Positions 63,139-64,000 of a stretch of DNA of 64,000 nt are shown here, piece by piece. Where the stretch lies: NCBI RefSeq assembly GCF_001499655.1, contig NZ_LN879503.1, positions 62,001-126,000 on the forward strand, read 5' to 3'. The notes under the pieces are model-generated. The model was not told the origin of the DNA. It did no database searches and saw only the letters and a program-made list of their open reading frames with translations. The position numbers were made by a program, and so were the translations under genes. Within the stretch, counting starts at the first letter, position 1. Each line of letters starts with the position of its first letter. The DNA comes from Candidatus Protochlamydia naegleriophila (GTDB taxonomy: Bacteria > Chlamydiota > Chlamydiia > Chlamydiales > Parachlamydiaceae).

Positions 63139-63904
63139 AGCTGAGTTTCTCCATAAATTCAGTCGTAAATTCATTATATGCTTTTGCCGCTGGGCAGTTA
63201 TGGTCTAAATCGTATATGGCTTTACCAAATGCTTGGCTTTCTTTCAATTTTACATTTTCTGGAATACGTGCTTTAAACACTTTATCTCCAAAAAGTTCAA
63301 GAATAGCATCAAACACTTGTCTAGAGTGATTTGTTGTTATTTTAAACTGAGTGAAAAGAACTCCCAACACTTCAGCTTTATGTCCAACTAAACTGCCAGC
63401 TTTCTTGTTTGTTCGATTGATTGTTTCTAAAAACGTTTGCATACCAGCTAAATTGAAATAGTCCAGTCCGAATGGCAAAATGATGTGTTCTGCCGCCAAT
63501 ATTGCATTAGTTAATAAATTAATATATCCCGGTGATGTATCGATGATCACATAATCATATTTAATATCTTGAAGCTTACTTCTCAAAGCAAACTCTTTTG
63601 CTTGAATATGAGCTAATTTTACATCTGAAATAGCCAAAGACATGTCCGCAGGAACAATATGCAATCCTTCGATATAGGTATCTTGCACAACATCATTCAA
63701 AAAACAATCCTCTTGACATAGTAATTCAGCAACGGTTTGTCTATTATCGGTTTTAACCCCTAAACCGATAGTTGAATTTCCTTGGGGGTCTAAATCTATT
63801 AGCAAGACCTTTTGTCCCGCATATGCTAATCCAGCAGCTAAATTTATACTAGCCGTAGTTTTCCCACAGCCCCCTTTTTGATTCGCTATAGCTATTTTGT
63901 GCAT
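63125..63904 (-). CDS. parA: ParA-family partition ATPase (pGP5-D-like)
   Basis: ATG 63904 is preceded by GGAGG and gives 259 residues. The deviant Walker A is K10-G-G-C-G-K15-T-T, followed by LLIDLDPQGNSTIGLGV and YVIIDTSPGYINLLT (Walker B). Length and lack of an N-terminal DNA-binding extension fit the small ParA type, also that of chlamydial pGP5-D. It drives segregation of the replicon together with a centromere-binding partner, here probably the downstream pGP6-D-like protein. The palindrome at 63972-63984 is about 70 bases upstream and may be operator or centromere. Confidence 0.9.
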   Translation of the reverse strand: MHKIAIANQKGGCGKTTASINLAAGLAYAGQKVLLIDLDPQGNSTIGLGVKTDNRQTVAELLCQEDCFLNDVVQDTYIEGLHIVPADMSLAISDVKLAHIQAKEFALRSKLQDIKYDYVIIDTSPGYINLLTNAILAAEHIILPFGLDYFNLAGMQTFLETINRTNKKAGSLVGHKAEVLGVLFTQFKITTNHSRQVFDAILELFGDKVFKARIPENVKLKESQAFGKAIYDLDHNCPAAKAYNEFTTEFMEKLSYVRN

Positions 63905-63971
63905 AAAAATCCTCCATAAAGATACATAAAAATAGATTTTCAACCAAATTTTGTCTACTCTTTAATGATTG

Positions 63972-63984
63972 TGTAACCGTTACA
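63972..63984. promoter_or_regulatory. Palindrome TGTAAC-C-GTTACA upstream of parA
   Basis: Six-base arms with the same AACCGTT core as the repeat after the pGP6-D-like gene. Position in front of parA suits an operator or a parS-like site. Confidence 0.55.
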
Positions 63985-64000
63985 TGAAGCATCAAACAAT

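Overview
The window is AT-rich accessory DNA from an environmental chlamydia (Parachlamydiales; the Parachlamydia, Protochlamydia and Neochlamydia group fits best). Four things point there: a ParA followed by a protein of the chlamydial plasmid pGP6-D family at the right end; many Sel1-repeat proteins, both secreted and cytosolic; F-box and F-box/LRR proteins of the kind made by amoeba-dwelling bacteria; and dense decaying IS elements mixed with toxin-antitoxin (TA) remnants. Whether it is a large plasmid or a chromosomal island cannot be settled from the sequence alone. The ParA/pGP6-D pair and a complete tyrosine recombinase favour a plasmid or a plasmid-derived island, while a tRNA-Thr gene, probably preceded by tRNA-Asp, sits in the middle.

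Layout. (1) 1-4 kb: the 3' end of an Rhs-type polymorphic toxin locus, with the last toxin tip and its immunity gene, then two displaced Rhs core/tip cassettes with immunity genes; one tip is cut off from its core by a frameshift. (2) 4.3-9 kb: a 1087-residue Sel1 protein and a frameshifted relative. (3) 9.3-14 kb: small exported proteins, including two paralogous families present as an inverted pair; one member carries a RanBP2/NZF-like zinc finger. (4) 14-29.6 kb: a graveyard of TA systems (AbiE, PIN, HigBA, RelBE, HicB), Tn3 fragments, a reverse-transcriptase fragment, a complete tyrosine recombinase with a perfect 16-7-16 inverted repeat next to its start, and IS1, IS3, IS5 and IS982 pieces plus a miniature-element family. 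(5) 29.8-35.2 kb: an unknown possible effector, a second AbiE system, a MarR/dihydrofolate-reductase-like operon and an RNHCP protein. (6) 36-42 kb: an F-box protein, an F-box/LRR protein, a protein with a long hydrophobic N-terminal segment, a chimeric IS and a truncated nuclease. (7) 42.5-47.3 kb: tRNAs, RelBE and IS256. (8) 47.6-59 kb: large coiled-coil proteins built from exact heptad repeats, an intact nuclease, a secreted Sel1 protein, and two further coiled-coil proteins, one with a C-terminal membrane hairpin. (9) 59.7-64 kb: a Sel1 fragment, a frameshifted gene, a deaminase-like gene with one in-frame stop, and the partition operon.

How it works together. Intact genes fall into four jobs: inter-bacterial competition (Rhs tips and immunity), likely host-directed effectors (F-box, Sel1, zinc finger, coiled-coil and deaminase-like proteins), stability of the replicon or island (ParA/pGP6-D, recombinase, TA modules), and mobile elements that shuffle the rest. 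Several genes end inside mobile elements that supply their stop codons. Three genes have a single in-frame stop, each a different codon, which suggests decay and not recoding. The most unusual signals are a family of perfect inverted repeats with a shared AACCGTT core, partly placed around the partition operon, and the deaminase-like gene.
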